A DNA stretch of 13,630 nucleotides. It comes from an uncultured Bacilli bacterium. Lineage in GTDB: Bacteria > Bacillota_I > Bacilli_A > RF39 > UBA660. The notes under the pieces are model-generated. The model was not told the DNA's origin and ran no database searches. It worked only from the letters and a program-made list of their open reading frames with translations. The DNA is taken from NCBI GenBank assembly GCA_947628495.1, contig CANRAC010000014.1:1-13630 (forward strand), in the 5' to 3' direction. Within the stretch, counting starts at the first letter, position 1, and every line of letters begins with the position of its first letter. Position numbers and translations under genes: made by a program. Below are positions 1-7,727 of this stretch, piece after piece.

Positions 1-100
1 TGATGATAGCCTAGAGGATACACCTGTTCCCATCCCGAACACAGAAGTTAAGCTCTAGTACGCCGACGATAGTGTAATGCGAAAATAGGTAGTTGCCAAT
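1..100 (+). rRNA. rrf: 5S ribosomal RNA, 5' end cut by window edge
   Basis: Structural RNA of the large ribosomal subunit. The conserved core is visible: CCTGTTCCCATCCCGAACAC at 23-42 followed by AGAAGTTAAGCTCT at 43-56, the loop B/C region of bacterial 5S rRNA. Compared with the Bacillus 5S as I recall it, only about the first 5 to 8 bases are missing. The 3' end TTGCCAAT (93-100) would pair with the missing 5' strand of helix I. A run of eight T (101-108) follows directly and probably serves as the transcription end of the rRNA operon. The exact 3' end is estimated. Confidence 0.93.
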
Positions 101-106
101 TTTTTT

Positions 107-135
107 TTGCCTTAAAATATGAATTATGATACAAT
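107..135 (+). promoter_or_regulatory. Sigma-A type promoter for the small gene at 153
   Basis: TTGCCT (107-112), a 17-base spacer and TACAAT (130-135) give a near-consensus housekeeping promoter. The -35 box starts inside the T tract that ends the 5S gene. Predicted transcription starts near 142, which leaves room only for the ribosome site GGTGA (143-147). This argues for translation from the ATG at 153 and not from the ATG at 126 or 141. Confidence 0.6.
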
Positions 136-152
136 ACTCGATGGTGATTTTA

Positions 153-401
153 ATGGAAACAAGAACTTCTCAAATTATAAAATCAGGTATCAAAAATAAT
201 TCGATGTACGAAAAAGCTGTGATCTGTGATGCTACTGTTGATGAAACTAATAAATATTATGCTACAGCGGAGCAATTGCAAAGTAGTTGTGATAATATAT
301 TAGAACCTATGCCAATATTTGATGTTTCAAATGTAAAATATAATGGTCCAAAATTAATAATAGAAATACCCGATAATGCTTACGTTCTAAAAAAAAATTA
401 A
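153..401 (+). CDS. Small hypothetical protein (82 aa)
   Basis: I do not recognise this protein. The start at 153 is chosen because GGTGA lies six bases upstream and a good promoter has its -10 box at 130-135; an ATG at 126 would lie inside that promoter. The product is soluble-looking, with no signal peptide or membrane segment. It has a polar N-terminal half (METRTSQIIKSG) and a C-terminal part with short beta-like stretches (KLIIEIPDNAYVL), ending in a lysine-rich tail. Two cysteines are present in the middle. It sits alone between the 5S gene and the next unknown gene, which has its own -10 box, so it is probably monocistronic. The reading frame is supported by promoter, ribosome site and AT-rich codon use like that of its neighbours, but no function can be assigned. 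Confidence 0.6.
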   Translation: METRTSQIIKSGIKNNSMYEKAVICDATVDETNKYYATAEQLQSSCDNILEPMPIFDVSNVKYNGPKLIIEIPDNAYVLKKN

Positions 402-426
402 ATAATTTGTTTACGTATTTTTGCAT

Positions 427-460
427 ATTTACTGTAAAACTACTAGCTTTATCAGTAAAT
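427..460. repeat. Inverted repeat between two small genes
   Basis: ATTTACTG (427-434) and CAGTAAAT (453-460) are perfect reverse complements separated by 18 bases. They lie just upstream of the TATAAT (467-472) of the next gene. The pair could be an operator or a weak AU-rich hairpin. It lacks a following T run, so it is not a standard terminator. In DNA this AT-rich, an 8-base match is only weak evidence. Confidence 0.3.
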
Positions 461-491
461 AACTTGTATAATTAATTTAGAGGTGTAAATT

Positions 492-920
492 ATGGATTAC
501 GATAAAATCTTCGCACAAGATATTAACAAAGAATTTTATTTTGATAAAGAGGGATATCCGCAAAATAAAATGATGGTTGGAACGATTAGTTATGAAAATG
601 CTAAAGCCCGTTTAAGTAAAGGGGAATATTATATCTTAGTAAAGTTTCATGAAGGTGATGTTTTACCTAATGAATATGTATTCTTAAAAGATGTAGATAG
701 TATTAATGATACTTTTTTTGCGACAATCAATCCTAATTTGACCATGGATGGTATTTGTAAAGATGCGGGAAGTATTCAACTTATTACTCGATTAAATGAT
801 ACGGTAGAAGGTCCTTGTTATTTAATTGGTCCAGGGCCAGATACAGTTGAGGTGAACCAACTAATTAATGAACAATTAGAGGCTTATCGTAAATTAGTAG
901 ATAACGGAATAACTAGATAA
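492..920 (+). CDS. Hypothetical protein (142 aa)
   Basis: I do not recognise this protein. The start is supported by AGAGGTG at 479-485 and by a TATAAT at 467-472; no convincing -35 box is seen. The product looks cytosolic and compact. An N-terminal region contains DKIFAQDINKEFYFD, then alternating hydrophobic stretches suggest a mostly beta fold (YYILVKFHEGDVLPNEYVFL, about residues 47-66). A Gly/Pro-rich loop (CYLIGPGPDTVEV, about residues 109-121) is followed by a helical tail. There is no signal peptide or transmembrane segment. Its gene lies upstream of tsaE, but tsaE has its own promoter, so co-expression is not implied. Codon use matches the housekeeping genes, which suggests a long-standing resident gene. 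Confidence 0.72.
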   Translation: MDYDKIFAQDINKEFYFDKEGYPQNKMMVGTISYENAKARLSKGEYYILVKFHEGDVLPNEYVFLKDVDSINDTFFATINPNLTMDGICKDAGSIQLITRLNDTVEGPCYLIGPGPDTVEVNQLINEQLEAYRKLVDNGITR

Positions 921-962
921 TAGATTATTCTTTTTTTATTGTGTAAAGTTATAGTCTTTTAG

Positions 963-992
963 TTGTATCAAAAATAATCTCTTTGTTATAAT
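963..992 (+). promoter_or_regulatory. Promoter upstream of tsaE
   Basis: TTGTAT (963-968) and a perfect TATAAT (987-992) are separated by 18 bases. Transcription should start near 999, right at the ribosome site AGAGGTG (996-1002), which favours the ATG at 1012 as the tsaE start. The GTG at 1000 and ATG at 1003 overlap the ribosome site itself. Confidence 0.6.
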
Positions 993-1011
993 AATAGAGG
1001 TGATGTTATTT

Positions 1012-1464
1012 ATGGATTATAAATATTCTTCTTCAAGTGTTGAAGATACAATGGAACTAGCCCAAAATATTGAGTCAGAAAAATTTCCTAATATGATTAT
1101 TTGTCTTGATGGTGAATTAGGAAGTGGGAAGACTATATTTGTTAAAGGATTTGCCGGAGCCTTAGGAATTGAAGAAAATATTACGAGTCCTACTTTTAAC
1201 TTAATTAAAGAATATGAAAATGGCGAAATGCCTTTATACCATATGGATATGTATCGTTTAGAAGGTGATGCATCAAGCATTGGGATGGAAGATTATTTTC
1301 AAAAAAATGGTGTAACGATAATTGAATGGTCGGAAATGATTAAAGATTATTTACCAGAAGAAAGATTGGATATTAAAATAAAAGTTGTAAGTGAAGATAA
1401 AAGAATAATTATTTTAACTCCGCATGGAGAAAAGTACGAATCTTTATGTAACGCTGTTTTATAG
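1012..1464 (+). CDS. tsaE: tRNA t6A biosynthesis ATPase TsaE
   Basis: TsaE is the small P-loop ATPase that drives turnover of the TsaB-TsaD complex, which transfers threonylcarbamoyl to A37 of ANN-decoding tRNAs. The 150-residue product has the family's full set of motifs: Walker A GELGSGKT (residues 34-41, with K40 and T41), SPTF (59-62), HMDMYRL (77-83) and EWSE (105-108). Length is typical for the family. The start at 1012 has AGAGGTG nine bases upstream; upstream in-frame starts would overlap this site. The gene ends inside its own terminator. Its partners tsaB and tsaD lie in the same direction about 8 kb downstream, so the complex is split over two loci. Only the adenylate-forming TsaC/TsaC2 is not seen here. 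Confidence 0.95.
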   Translation: MDYKYSSSSVEDTMELAQNIESEKFPNMIICLDGELGSGKTIFVKGFAGALGIEENITSPTFNLIKEYENGEMPLYHMDMYRLEGDASSIGMEDYFQKNGVTIIEWSEMIKDYLPEERLDIKIKVVSEDKRIIILTPHGEKYESLCNAVL

Positions 1465-1476
1465 GCGTTTTTTTTT
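1450..1476 (+). terminator. Intrinsic terminator of tsaE
   Basis: AACGC (1450-1454) pairs with GCGTT (1465-1469) across a ten-base loop, followed by seven more T (1470-1476). The hairpin contains the tsaE stop codon TAG (1462-1464). Confidence 0.6.
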
Positions 1477-1481
1477 ATTGA

Positions 1482-1511
1482 TTTACTTAAAGGGAATATT
1501 AATGCTATAAT
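1482..1511 (+). promoter_or_regulatory. Extended -10 promoter for the prepilin pair
   Basis: TATAAT (1506-1511) is preceded by TGC (1503-1505), which makes an extended -10 element. A weak -35 TTTACT lies at 1482-1487 with an 18-base spacer. The ribosome site AGAGGG (1515-1520) lies close to the predicted start of transcription. Confidence 0.55.
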
Positions 1512-1528
1512 TATAGAGGGTCGATAGT

Positions 1529-1972
1529 ATGAAAAATAAAAAGGGATTTGTATTTGTAGAAACTATTGTAGTGTGTGCCGTACTAGCTACTTCATTAGTA
1601 ACCATCTATGCGGCCTTTGTATTGTTAGTAAATGATCAAAAAAAGCGTAATAAGTATGACCAAGCCATATATAATTATAGATTATATAACGTTGCTAAAG
1701 AGCTAAATGATAAGCTTGAAGCGGGTTGTTCAACTAATTATACCAAAATTACCTATAATAAGTTAGATATTAATTCTTTATACTATATTAGAATAAATAA
1801 TTTAAAAAGCGGTGCTCCTAGCGAACATCATTTAGATGAATATGTTAAGACTATTAATACAGAAAACTTAGATGACAGTTGTATTTTAATAGGAGAATTT
1901 AAAAAAAATAATCCTAATAATCAAAAAGAAGAATATTACTATTCAAGTGTGATTATAGAAAGCAAGGGATAG
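1529..1972 (+). CDS. Prepilin-like protein (type IV pilin / competence pseudopilin type)
   Basis: This is a small secreted fibre subunit or pseudopilin (147 aa) with a class III signal. The leader MKNKKG ends in glycine (G6) and is followed by FVFVE, so the mature protein would start with Phe and carry the conserved Glu at +5 (E11). A hydrophobic helix runs to about residue 34. In this family a prepilin peptidase cuts after the glycine and the helix anchors the subunit in the membrane or packs in the filament core. The C-terminal part is polar, rich in Asn, Tyr and Lys, and contains cysteines (for example in AGCSTN and DDSCIL) that could form a disulfide. It is followed after one base by a second prepilin gene. 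No assembly ATPase, platform protein or peptidase is in the window, so whether this is a DNA-uptake or adhesion fibre is open. Confidence 0.85.
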   Translation: MKNKKGFVFVETIVVCAVLATSLVTIYAAFVLLVNDQKKRNKYDQAIYNYRLYNVAKELNDKLEAGCSTNYTKITYNKLDINSLYYIRINNLKSGAPSEHHLDEYVKTINTENLDDSCILIGEFKKNNPNNQKEEYYYSSVIIESKG

Positions 1973-1973
1973 T

Positions 1974-2510
1974 ATGAAGAAAAATAATAAAGGGATAACT
2001 ATAATTGAAATGATTGTGAGTATTTCTTTAATATCAATTGTCTTAATATTTCTTTTAAGATTATTACTGACTATTAAAGAGATGGATGATAAAAGTTTAA
2101 GTATGATTGAGTATGAAGAAAAACCTTCCTTAATAATGAAAAATGTTCAAGATTCAATTAAAGATCTGAATAATTGTCAATTTTCTCAAAATAATAATGA
2201 TTTATTAATAGATTGTGCTAATATTGATGAAGGACGCGACAGCTTTAACAATAATAATAATAAATTATACGATAAACAAATTAGTGTAAAAGTAAATAAT
2301 AAAAAGATAACAATCACTAATTGTATTGAGTCATATTATAATGATACCAATCAACTAACTTGCCCTATTGAAAGTTGGACATTTGCTGATGCTTCACAAG
2401 TAAGTGGCATTAATGATAATAGTGTATCTAACATCAAAATATTTACTATCGATGTAATAGATGACAAAAATAATACTTATCCCATTGAGATAAGCTATTA
2501 TAATAAATAA
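1974..2510 (+). CDS. Second prepilin-like protein
   Basis: This is a 178-aa protein with the same class III signal: leader MKKNNKG (G7), then ITIIE with Glu at +5 (E12), and a hydrophobic helix to about residue 33. The start lies one base after the stop of the upstream prepilin gene, with AAGGGA (1964-1969) as ribosome site, so the two are translationally linked. The mature part is very rich in Asn and Asp and has four cysteines, in NNCQF, IDCAN, TNCIE and LTCPIES, which could form two disulfides. The pattern fits minor pseudopilins of the ComG or type IV pilus class, but I cannot assign a specific member. Its last 13 bases overlap the 3' end of the convergent ylbJ-like gene, and no terminator is visible between the two. 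Confidence 0.83.
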   Translation: MKKNNKGITIIEMIVSISLISIVLIFLLRLLLTIKEMDDKSLSMIEYEEKPSLIMKNVQDSIKDLNNCQFSQNNNDLLIDCANIDEGRDSFNNNNNKLYDKQISVKVNNKKITITNCIESYYNDTNQLTCPIESWTFADASQVSGINDNSVSNIKIFTIDVIDDKNNTYPIEISYYNK

Positions 2511-3379
2511 AGTAAAGTATATATAAATGAAGCAACGATGACATGCAGAAAACGGAATTTTACAAATTTCGAATAATTAAGATCGGTATCATTTATAATA
2601 CTTTTTATTTGGGTTAAAATTGAAAGACTCCCAAAACTAATAAAAAAGATGGCCATTAAAGATTTTAAATATAAAGGACTAGTTATATAAGCTAGAGAGT
2701 TAAGGCCTTGAGAAAACTCTAAAAAGCCTGTTAAAAAGCATTTTAAAATTGGTGTTTTAATAATACTATTTAATAAAGTGATAAAAATATTATAAAAAGT
2801 TATCGTGCCTAAAATTAATAAAAGGGTATTTATAGCATCTTTAATACTTTGGGAAATGATACTACCTAAACTTTTATTATTATTAAATTTAACAATATTA
2901 GATTTAGTTTTTTTAAAACCTAAACCTAATATACCATTAGCTAAGTAATGACTTAAAATAATATATATAGTTATCTTTTGGGAAAAAGTATTGGCTAAAA
3001 TAGTCAGTAAAAATAAGGGATTAGCCAAAAAAGAGTAGCATAAGACATTGTTGGCACTTTCTTTATTGATTTGACCATTTAAATACATTTCTTTCGTATA
3101 TTTGGCATTGGAAGGAAAACCGGATAACATAGCTAAAATAAAAATGATGATTTCATTGCTTTTTAATTTAAACAATTTGCATAGATAGTAGCCAAAGTTA
3201 TAATTAATTAAAATACTACCAATTACTAAAAAAGGAAAAAGCGAAGGAAATAATTTAAATAGCCATATTTGGGTCACTTCTTTGATGTTTTCAATAATTA
3301 AGGAACTATGTGTTAATATTCCAAATAAAATTAACGTAAAACTAACTAAAATAATTAAATCTTGAACATTTTTTTTCAT
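2498..3379 (-). CDS. ylbJ: YlbJ/SpoVV-like nucleoside-recognition (Gate) membrane protein
   Basis: A 293-aa polytopic membrane protein, with about eight hydrophobic segments by eye. Motifs resemble the YlbJ family: LFPSLFPFLVIGSIL near residues 44-58, the loop SGFPSNAKYTKEMYLNGQI (around residues 87-105, corresponding to the G-[YF]-P-x-[GN]-A-K loop) and a matching second half containing FLTGFLEFSQG. In Bacillus the family member exports dipicolinate into the forespore; here the substrate is unknown. The start is the ATG at 3379 because AAAGGA lies six bases upstream; the TTG at 3385 is too close to that site. The gene is divergent from the ylbL-like protease. In B. subtilis ylbJ and ylbL are also neighbours, which supports both calls. 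Family membership is likely, sporulation function is not shown. Confidence 0.75.
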   Translation of the reverse strand: MKKNVQDLIILVSFTLILFGILTHSSLIIENIKEVTQIWLFKLFPSLFPFLVIGSILINYNFGYYLCKLFKLKSNEIIIFILAMLSGFPSNAKYTKEMYLNGQINKESANNVLCYSFLANPLFLLTILANTFSQKITIYIILSHYLANGILGLGFKKTKSNIVKFNNNKSLGSIISQSIKDAINTLLLILGTITFYNIFITLLNSIIKTPILKCFLTGFLEFSQGLNSLAYITSPLYLKSLMAIFFISFGSLSILTQIKSIINDTDLNYSKFVKFRFLHVIVASFIYTLLYLL

Positions 3380-3395
3380 AACCAATCCTTTAATT

Positions 3396-3410
3396 TGCTA
3401 TAATTATAAT
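3396..3410. promoter_or_regulatory. Overlapping divergent -10 boxes (ylbJ-like / ylbL)
   Basis: The segment TGCTATAATTATAAT holds an extended -10 (TGC plus TATAAT, 3396-3404) reading right and a TATAAT on the minus strand (3408-3403) reading left. The intergenic space is only 42 bases. Both transcripts would have very short leaders: GGTGAT (3411-3416) serves the GTG start at 3422, and AAAGGA (3391-3386 on the minus strand) serves the ATG at 3379. Polymerases at the two sites would probably exclude each other. Confidence 0.5.
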
Positions 3411-3421
3411 GGTGATATAAA

Positions 3422-4432
3422 GTGTTTAGTAAAATTTATGATAAAGTTAAAACTTTTATTTTGGATAATTGGTTATTTTTGGTAATTATTATCGGTTTAA
3501 ATCTTTTGTTTTGGGTTGATTTACCCTACGTCATTTATGCACCAGGGGGAGCCATTAATTTAGAAAATCGGATAACTGCTAATACCGAATATGCTAGCAA
3601 AGGAAAATTGCAAATGGCTTATGTTTCCATGGTTAGAGGCTCTGTTCCTTTCTTACTTGCTTCTTATGTTATTCCTAATTGGGATATTGAACCCAAAAGT
3701 GATTTAACCTTGGAAGATGAAAGTATTGCCGATATGATTAAAAAAGATAAATTATATCTTCAAGAATCAATTGATAATGCCACAATGGCATCCTTAAGTC
3801 TTTTAAACAAAGACTTTCAAATAAATAAAATTCATAATACTGTAATCTATGTAGATAAAAAAGCCGATACGAAATTAAAATTATATGATGAGATTATCAA
3901 AGCTGATGATCAGGAAATAACTTCTTTGAATGATTATAAAACGATCGTAGAGTCGCATTTGGAAGGCGACTTAATCAACTTACTAGTTTTAAGAGATGGC
4001 AAAGAAAAGAAATTAACGATTAAAGTTTACAACACCGAAGCGGGTTTAAAAACCGGAATTTCTTTAGTTACAACTTATGATTTAAAGTCTTCGGAAAATA
4101 TTCAGATTAAAAGTAAGGAAACGGAGTCTGGTCCTTCCGGAGGTTTAATGATGGCCTTAGGAATTTATAATACTTTAACTAAAGAAGATATCACCAAAGG
4201 TAAAAATATTGTGGGGACAGGAACTATTGATGCTGATGGCAATATCGGGGAAATTGGAGGTGTCAAATATAAATTAATTGGCGCAGTCAAAAATAAAGCT
4301 GACATCTTTATTTGTCCCGAAGAAAATTATAAAGATGCAAAAAGGGTTGCAAAAAAAGAAAACTACGATATAATAATACTTACCGATAAAGATTTGGCGG
4401 GAATTATAAACCAATTAAAAAATTTAAAATAG
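3422..4432 (+). CDS. ylbL: YlbL/SepM-family PDZ and Lon-type (S16) serine protease
   Basis: A membrane-anchored protease of 336 aa. One N-terminal transmembrane segment (residues about 14-32) is followed by the family motif YVIYAPGGAINLE (36-48), a PDZ domain (about residues 120-205) and a C-terminal Lon-type catalytic domain (about 225-336). The catalytic Ser/Lys pair is intact: S239 in GPSGG and K282 in GGVK, 43 residues apart as in Lon. In streptococci SepM trims the competence peptide outside the cell; in Bacillus YlbL is linked to turnover of a cell-division inhibitor. The catalytic domain should face outward. Start codon is GTG at 3422 with GGTGAT five bases upstream. It is the first gene of a probable two-gene unit with the unknown gene 13 bases downstream. 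Confidence 0.92.
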   Translation: MFSKIYDKVKTFILDNWLFLVIIIGLNLLFWVDLPYVIYAPGGAINLENRITANTEYASKGKLQMAYVSMVRGSVPFLLASYVIPNWDIEPKSDLTLEDESIADMIKKDKLYLQESIDNATMASLSLLNKDFQINKIHNTVIYVDKKADTKLKLYDEIIKADDQEITSLNDYKTIVESHLEGDLINLLVLRDGKEKKLTIKVYNTEAGLKTGISLVTTYDLKSSENIQIKSKETESGPSGGLMMALGIYNTLTKEDITKGKNIVGTGTIDADGNIGEIGGVKYKLIGAVKNKADIFICPEENYKDAKRVAKKENYDIIILTDKDLAGIINQLKNLK

Positions 4433-4445
4433 TGGGGGAGAGAAA

Positions 4446-5126
4446 ATGAAAAATTTAGAATCTAAACATTTTATAGAGTACATGGCTTATTTAGGCCAGC
4501 TTATGAAAAAAGAGGAGAATAAAGGAAAAAGTGAAAAGCAACTTATAGCTGAACATAAATTATATAATAAGTTATATAAAGTAATTAAATGTGGCAGTTT
4601 ATATCGTCAAAAATTAAAACTTCCTTTAGGTACTTATTGTATTAGTGAAATGATAAATTTTAATGGTAATATTAGTGAACTTACCGATGTTTTCAATGAA
4701 ACAATTATGGTCGAAGTTTCTAAAAAAGAATTGGAGACTTTAAATGTTCCTTATACGTCTATTTATGAATTTGAATCTCTTAATGATAATAAACATTTTA
4801 AAAGAAAAAATGAAAATTTGCACCTTATTAAAGCCTTAAGTGCTGAAGAAATATTTTATTTAAATGCTAATAATCAAAGTTATTATTTAAAATATGCCCA
4901 AGGGCCATTATATAAACAAGAAATAACTGAAGATAAAAAAATATCTTTAACGAGAATATATGATCCCAAAGAAATAGAAGAAGGGTACTATATTTGTGAT
5001 GAGGATTATCCTGAAGAACTTGAAGAGATTATTAGTTACTTAGAAATGAGTTCAGATTATACCTTTATTCCAAAAGATTTACCAAAAAAGAAACAATCTT
5101 TTTATCCGCGCAGAAGAAGAAAGTAA
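4446..5126 (+). CDS. Hypothetical protein (226 aa), downstream of ylbL
   Basis: I do not recognise this protein. It starts 13 bases after the protease gene with a strong purine ribosome site (GGGGGAGAG at 4433-4441), so the two are likely co-transcribed. The product looks cytosolic: no signal peptide or membrane helix. It is rich in Glu, Lys and Tyr and seems to have a helical N-terminal region (residues 1-50), a mixed middle region with KLKLPLGTYCISEMI (about 57-71), an acidic stretch near residues 180-200 (CDEDYPEELEEI) and a strongly basic tail that ends RRRRK. The tail could bind nucleic acid or ribosomes. A clear terminator overlaps its stop codon, so the unit ends here. Confidence 0.72.
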   Translation: MKNLESKHFIEYMAYLGQLMKKEENKGKSEKQLIAEHKLYNKLYKVIKCGSLYRQKLKLPLGTYCISEMINFNGNISELTDVFNETIMVEVSKKELETLNVPYTSIYEFESLNDNKHFKRKNENLHLIKALSAEEIFYLNANNQSYYLKYAQGPLYKQEITEDKKISLTRIYDPKEIEEGYYICDEDYPEELEEIISYLEMSSDYTFIPKDLPKKKQSFYPRRRRK

Positions 5127-5150
5127 AATTAGGAAATTCCTAATTTTTTT
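5126..5150 (+). terminator. Intrinsic terminator before mutS
   Basis: AAATTAGGA (5126-5134) and TCCTAATTT (5138-5146) form a perfect nine-base-pair stem with a three-base loop, followed by four further T (5147-5150). It overlaps the stop codon of the upstream gene and separates it from mutS. Confidence 0.82.
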
Positions 5151-5152
5151 GT

Positions 5153-5158
5153 TATAAT
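5153..5158 (+). promoter_or_regulatory. -10 box of the mutS promoter
   Basis: A perfect TATAAT directly follows the upstream terminator. No good -35 box is present at the expected spacing, where the terminator hairpin lies. Transcription would start near 5165, just ahead of the ribosome site AGGTG (5167-5171). Confidence 0.45.
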
Positions 5159-5177
5159 AGGTTAGTAGGTGTTGGAA

Positions 5178-7727
5178 GTGAAAAGAAGCGAAGTAAATAG
5201 AGACGAATTGTCGCCAATGATGCAACAATATATGGAGATTAAAGATCAGTACGAAGAAGAAATATTATTTTTTCGATTAGGCGATTTTTACGAATTATTT
5301 TTTGAAGATGGTATTTTAGTTTCCCATGAATTAGAATTAACCTTAACAGGAAAAAATGCTGGTTTAAAAGAACGTGTTCCTATGTGTGGAGTCCCTTTTC
5401 ATTCGGTTAAACCATATCTGGAAAAATTAGTTGATAAAGGGTATAAAGTAGCAATTTGTGAACAATTAGAAGATCCAAAAGAAACAAAGGGTATGGTCAA
5501 AAGGGGTGTTGTCCAAGTTGTTAGTAAAGGAACTTTAGTTGATTTAGATTTTTTAAAGGAATACGATAATAATTACATTGGCAGTATCTTAGATTTTAAT
5601 AACAAATATATCTTAACATATGCTGATGTATCAACAGGTCATTTTTTTGTGTGTGCAATCGAGCACAATAAAGATAAATTATTAAGTGAAGTTCTCAATT
5701 TGAATCTAAAAGCTGTCGTATTAGCGGATAATGCGGATAGTGAGCTTATCAACACTTTAAAAAATAATTATGGCATTAGTATTTATATCAATACCGAATA
5801 TTTAGAAAATCAATATCAAAATATTTACGAGGATATTAAAGATATTCATTTTATTACCGGAATTAAACATCTATTATATTATTTAGTTATTAAAGAATTA
5901 AAAGATTTGTCCCATGTGGAAAAAGTTGAAATTGTTCAAAAAGATGAGTATTTAAACATGGATATTCATACAATTAGAAACTTAGAATTATTTGAAACAT
6001 TAAGATTAAAAGAGCGCACGTATTCTTTAATATGGTTATTAGATAAAACTAAAACCGCAATGGGTTCGCGTTGTTTAAAACATTGGATGCAGTATCCTTT
6101 AAAAGATAAAGAAAAAATTGAACAAAGGTATGATCAAATTGAAATTTTAAATAATCAATTTATCATTAAAGAAGAATTACGAAAAAATTTGTTTGAGGTT
6201 TATGATTTAGAGCGTTTATGTGCAAAAGTAATTTGTGGTGTCTTAAACGCCCGTGATGTTATTCAGATTAGAAATTCCTTAAAAGTTTTACCTAATATAA
6301 TTGCCAAAGTCCAAGAATTAAAATTTAATTTAAATATTAATGATCATGTAGCTTTATATCAATTATTAGAACAAGCAATAGTTGATAATCCGCCTCTTAC
6401 TTTAAAGGAAGGATCTTTAATTAAAGAAGGATATAATACAGAACTTGATGAATTAAGAAAAATCAGAAGTGGTGGTAAAGAATTTATTTCTTCTTTAGAA
6501 AATAGTGAAAAAGAAAGGACCGGCATTAAAAATTTAAAAGTAGGCTATAATAAAGTATTTGGTTATTATATTGAAATTAGTAAAGGCAATCTCAAAGATA
6601 TTGATGATGCTTGGGGTTGGGAGCGTCGCCAAACCTTAACTAATTGTGAAAGATTTATAACACCGCTTTTAAAAGAAAAGGAAGCTTTAGTTTTAAATGC
6701 CGAAGAAAAAATAGTTGAATTAGAATATAATTTATTCTTAGAAATTAAAGATAAAATAAAAGCCGAAATATTTAATTTAAAACAAACAGCTGAAGAAATT
6801 AGTAAATTAGATGCTATTATTGCTTTATCAGTTGCTAGTGAAGACTATAATTTGGTCAAACCCCAATTAGTTGATTCTAATATTATTAAAATTAAAGAAG
6901 GGCGTCATCCCGTTGTAGAAAGAGTAAGTAAAACCGAATATATTTCGAATGATTGCATTATGGATGAAAGTATAAATACTCTTTTAATAACAGGGCCAAA
7001 TATGTCTGGTAAAAGTACTTACATGCGTCAGTTAGCTATTATTATAATAATGGCCCAAATGGGTTCTTTTGTCCCTGCTAAAAGTGCGGTTTTACCAATT
7101 TTTGATAAAATATTTACAAGAATTGGGGCCAGTGATGATTTAGTAAGTGGAGAATCGACTTTTATGGTCGAAATGTTAGAAGCTTGCAATGCGATATTAA
7201 ATGCTACTCCCCATAGTTTAATTTTATTTGATGAATTGGGAAGAGGAACTGCCACGTATGACGGTATGAGTATCGCCGAAGCTATTTTGGAATATATTAA
7301 TAAAAATATAAAATGTAAAACTTTATTTTCTACTCACTATCATGAACTCACGACACTTGATAAACGATTTACTAATATAAAAAATGTCCATGTTTCAGCT
7401 TTAGAAGAAAATGGAACTATAACATTTCTACATAAAATAAAAAATGGGGCAGTTGATAAAAGTTATGGAATTCATGTTGCTAAACTAGCCGGAATGCCTA
7501 AAGAATTATTAAAAAGAGCTAATGAAATATTAAATGAGTATGAAAAAGAAGGTAAAAAAAATATTAATGTTCAAGAACAATTAATATTTGATTTAGAGGA
7601 AGAAAAAGAGGAGAAACCTAATGTTTTAGTAGAAGCTTTAGACAGTATTGATCCTTTAAATATAACCCCTATGGAAGCTCTAAATACTTTATACGATTTA
7701 AAACAAAAGTCAAAAGAAATATCATAA
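5178..7727 (+). CDS. mutS: DNA mismatch repair protein MutS
   Basis: MutS recognises mismatches and small loops and recruits MutL. The 849-aa protein has all domains at typical length. The mismatch-reading motif F37-Y38-E39 (in GDFYELF) is at its normal N-terminal place. The ATPase domain has Walker A GPNMSGKST (606-614), SDDLVSGESTFMVEM, Walker B with LFDELGRG (D685, E686) and the switch STHYHEL. A C-terminal helical tail for tetramer or clamp contacts is present. The GTG at 5178 is the preferred start, since AGGTG (5167-5171) lies six bases upstream; GTG 5169 and TTG 5172 overlap that site. No mutL follows; the next gene is the unrelated surface protein. A weak AT-rich hairpin and T run after the stop (7726-7745) may end transcription. 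Confidence 0.97.
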   Translation: MKRSEVNRDELSPMMQQYMEIKDQYEEEILFFRLGDFYELFFEDGILVSHELELTLTGKNAGLKERVPMCGVPFHSVKPYLEKLVDKGYKVAICEQLEDPKETKGMVKRGVVQVVSKGTLVDLDFLKEYDNNYIGSILDFNNKYILTYADVSTGHFFVCAIEHNKDKLLSEVLNLNLKAVVLADNADSELINTLKNNYGISIYINTEYLENQYQNIYEDIKDIHFITGIKHLLYYLVIKELKDLSHVEKVEIVQKDEYLNMDIHTIRNLELFETLRLKERTYSLIWLLDKTKTAMGSRCLKHWMQYPLKDKEKIEQRYDQIEILNNQFIIKEELRKNLFEVYDLERLCAKVICGVLNARDVIQIRNSLKVLPNIIAKVQELKFNLNINDHVALYQLLEQAIVDNPPLTLKEGSLIKEGYNTELDELRKIRSGGKEFISSLENSEKERTGIKNLKVGYNKVFGYYIEISKGNLKDIDDAWGWERRQTLTNCERFITPLLKEKEALVLNAEEKIVELEYNLFLEIKDKIKAEIFNLKQTAEEISKLDAIIALSVASEDYNLVKPQLVDSNIIKIKEGRHPVVERVSKTEYISNDCIMDESINTLLITGPNMSGKSTYMRQLAIIIIMAQMGSFVPAKSAVLPIFDKIFTRIGASDDLVSGESTFMVEMLEACNAILNATPHSLILFDELGRGTATYDGMSIAEAILEYINKNIKCKTLFSTHYHELTTLDKRFTNIKNVHVSALEENGTITFLHKIKNGAVDKSYGIHVAKLAGMPKELLKRANEILNEYEKEGKKNINVQEQLIFDLEEEKEEKPNVLVEALDSIDPLNITPMEALNTLYDLKQKSKEIS

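Noticed and set aside
1017..1280. Minus-strand open frame inside tsaE
   Set aside because: Antisense to the Walker A and SPTF coding parts; shadow of a real gene. The same applies to 7028-7255 inside mutS.
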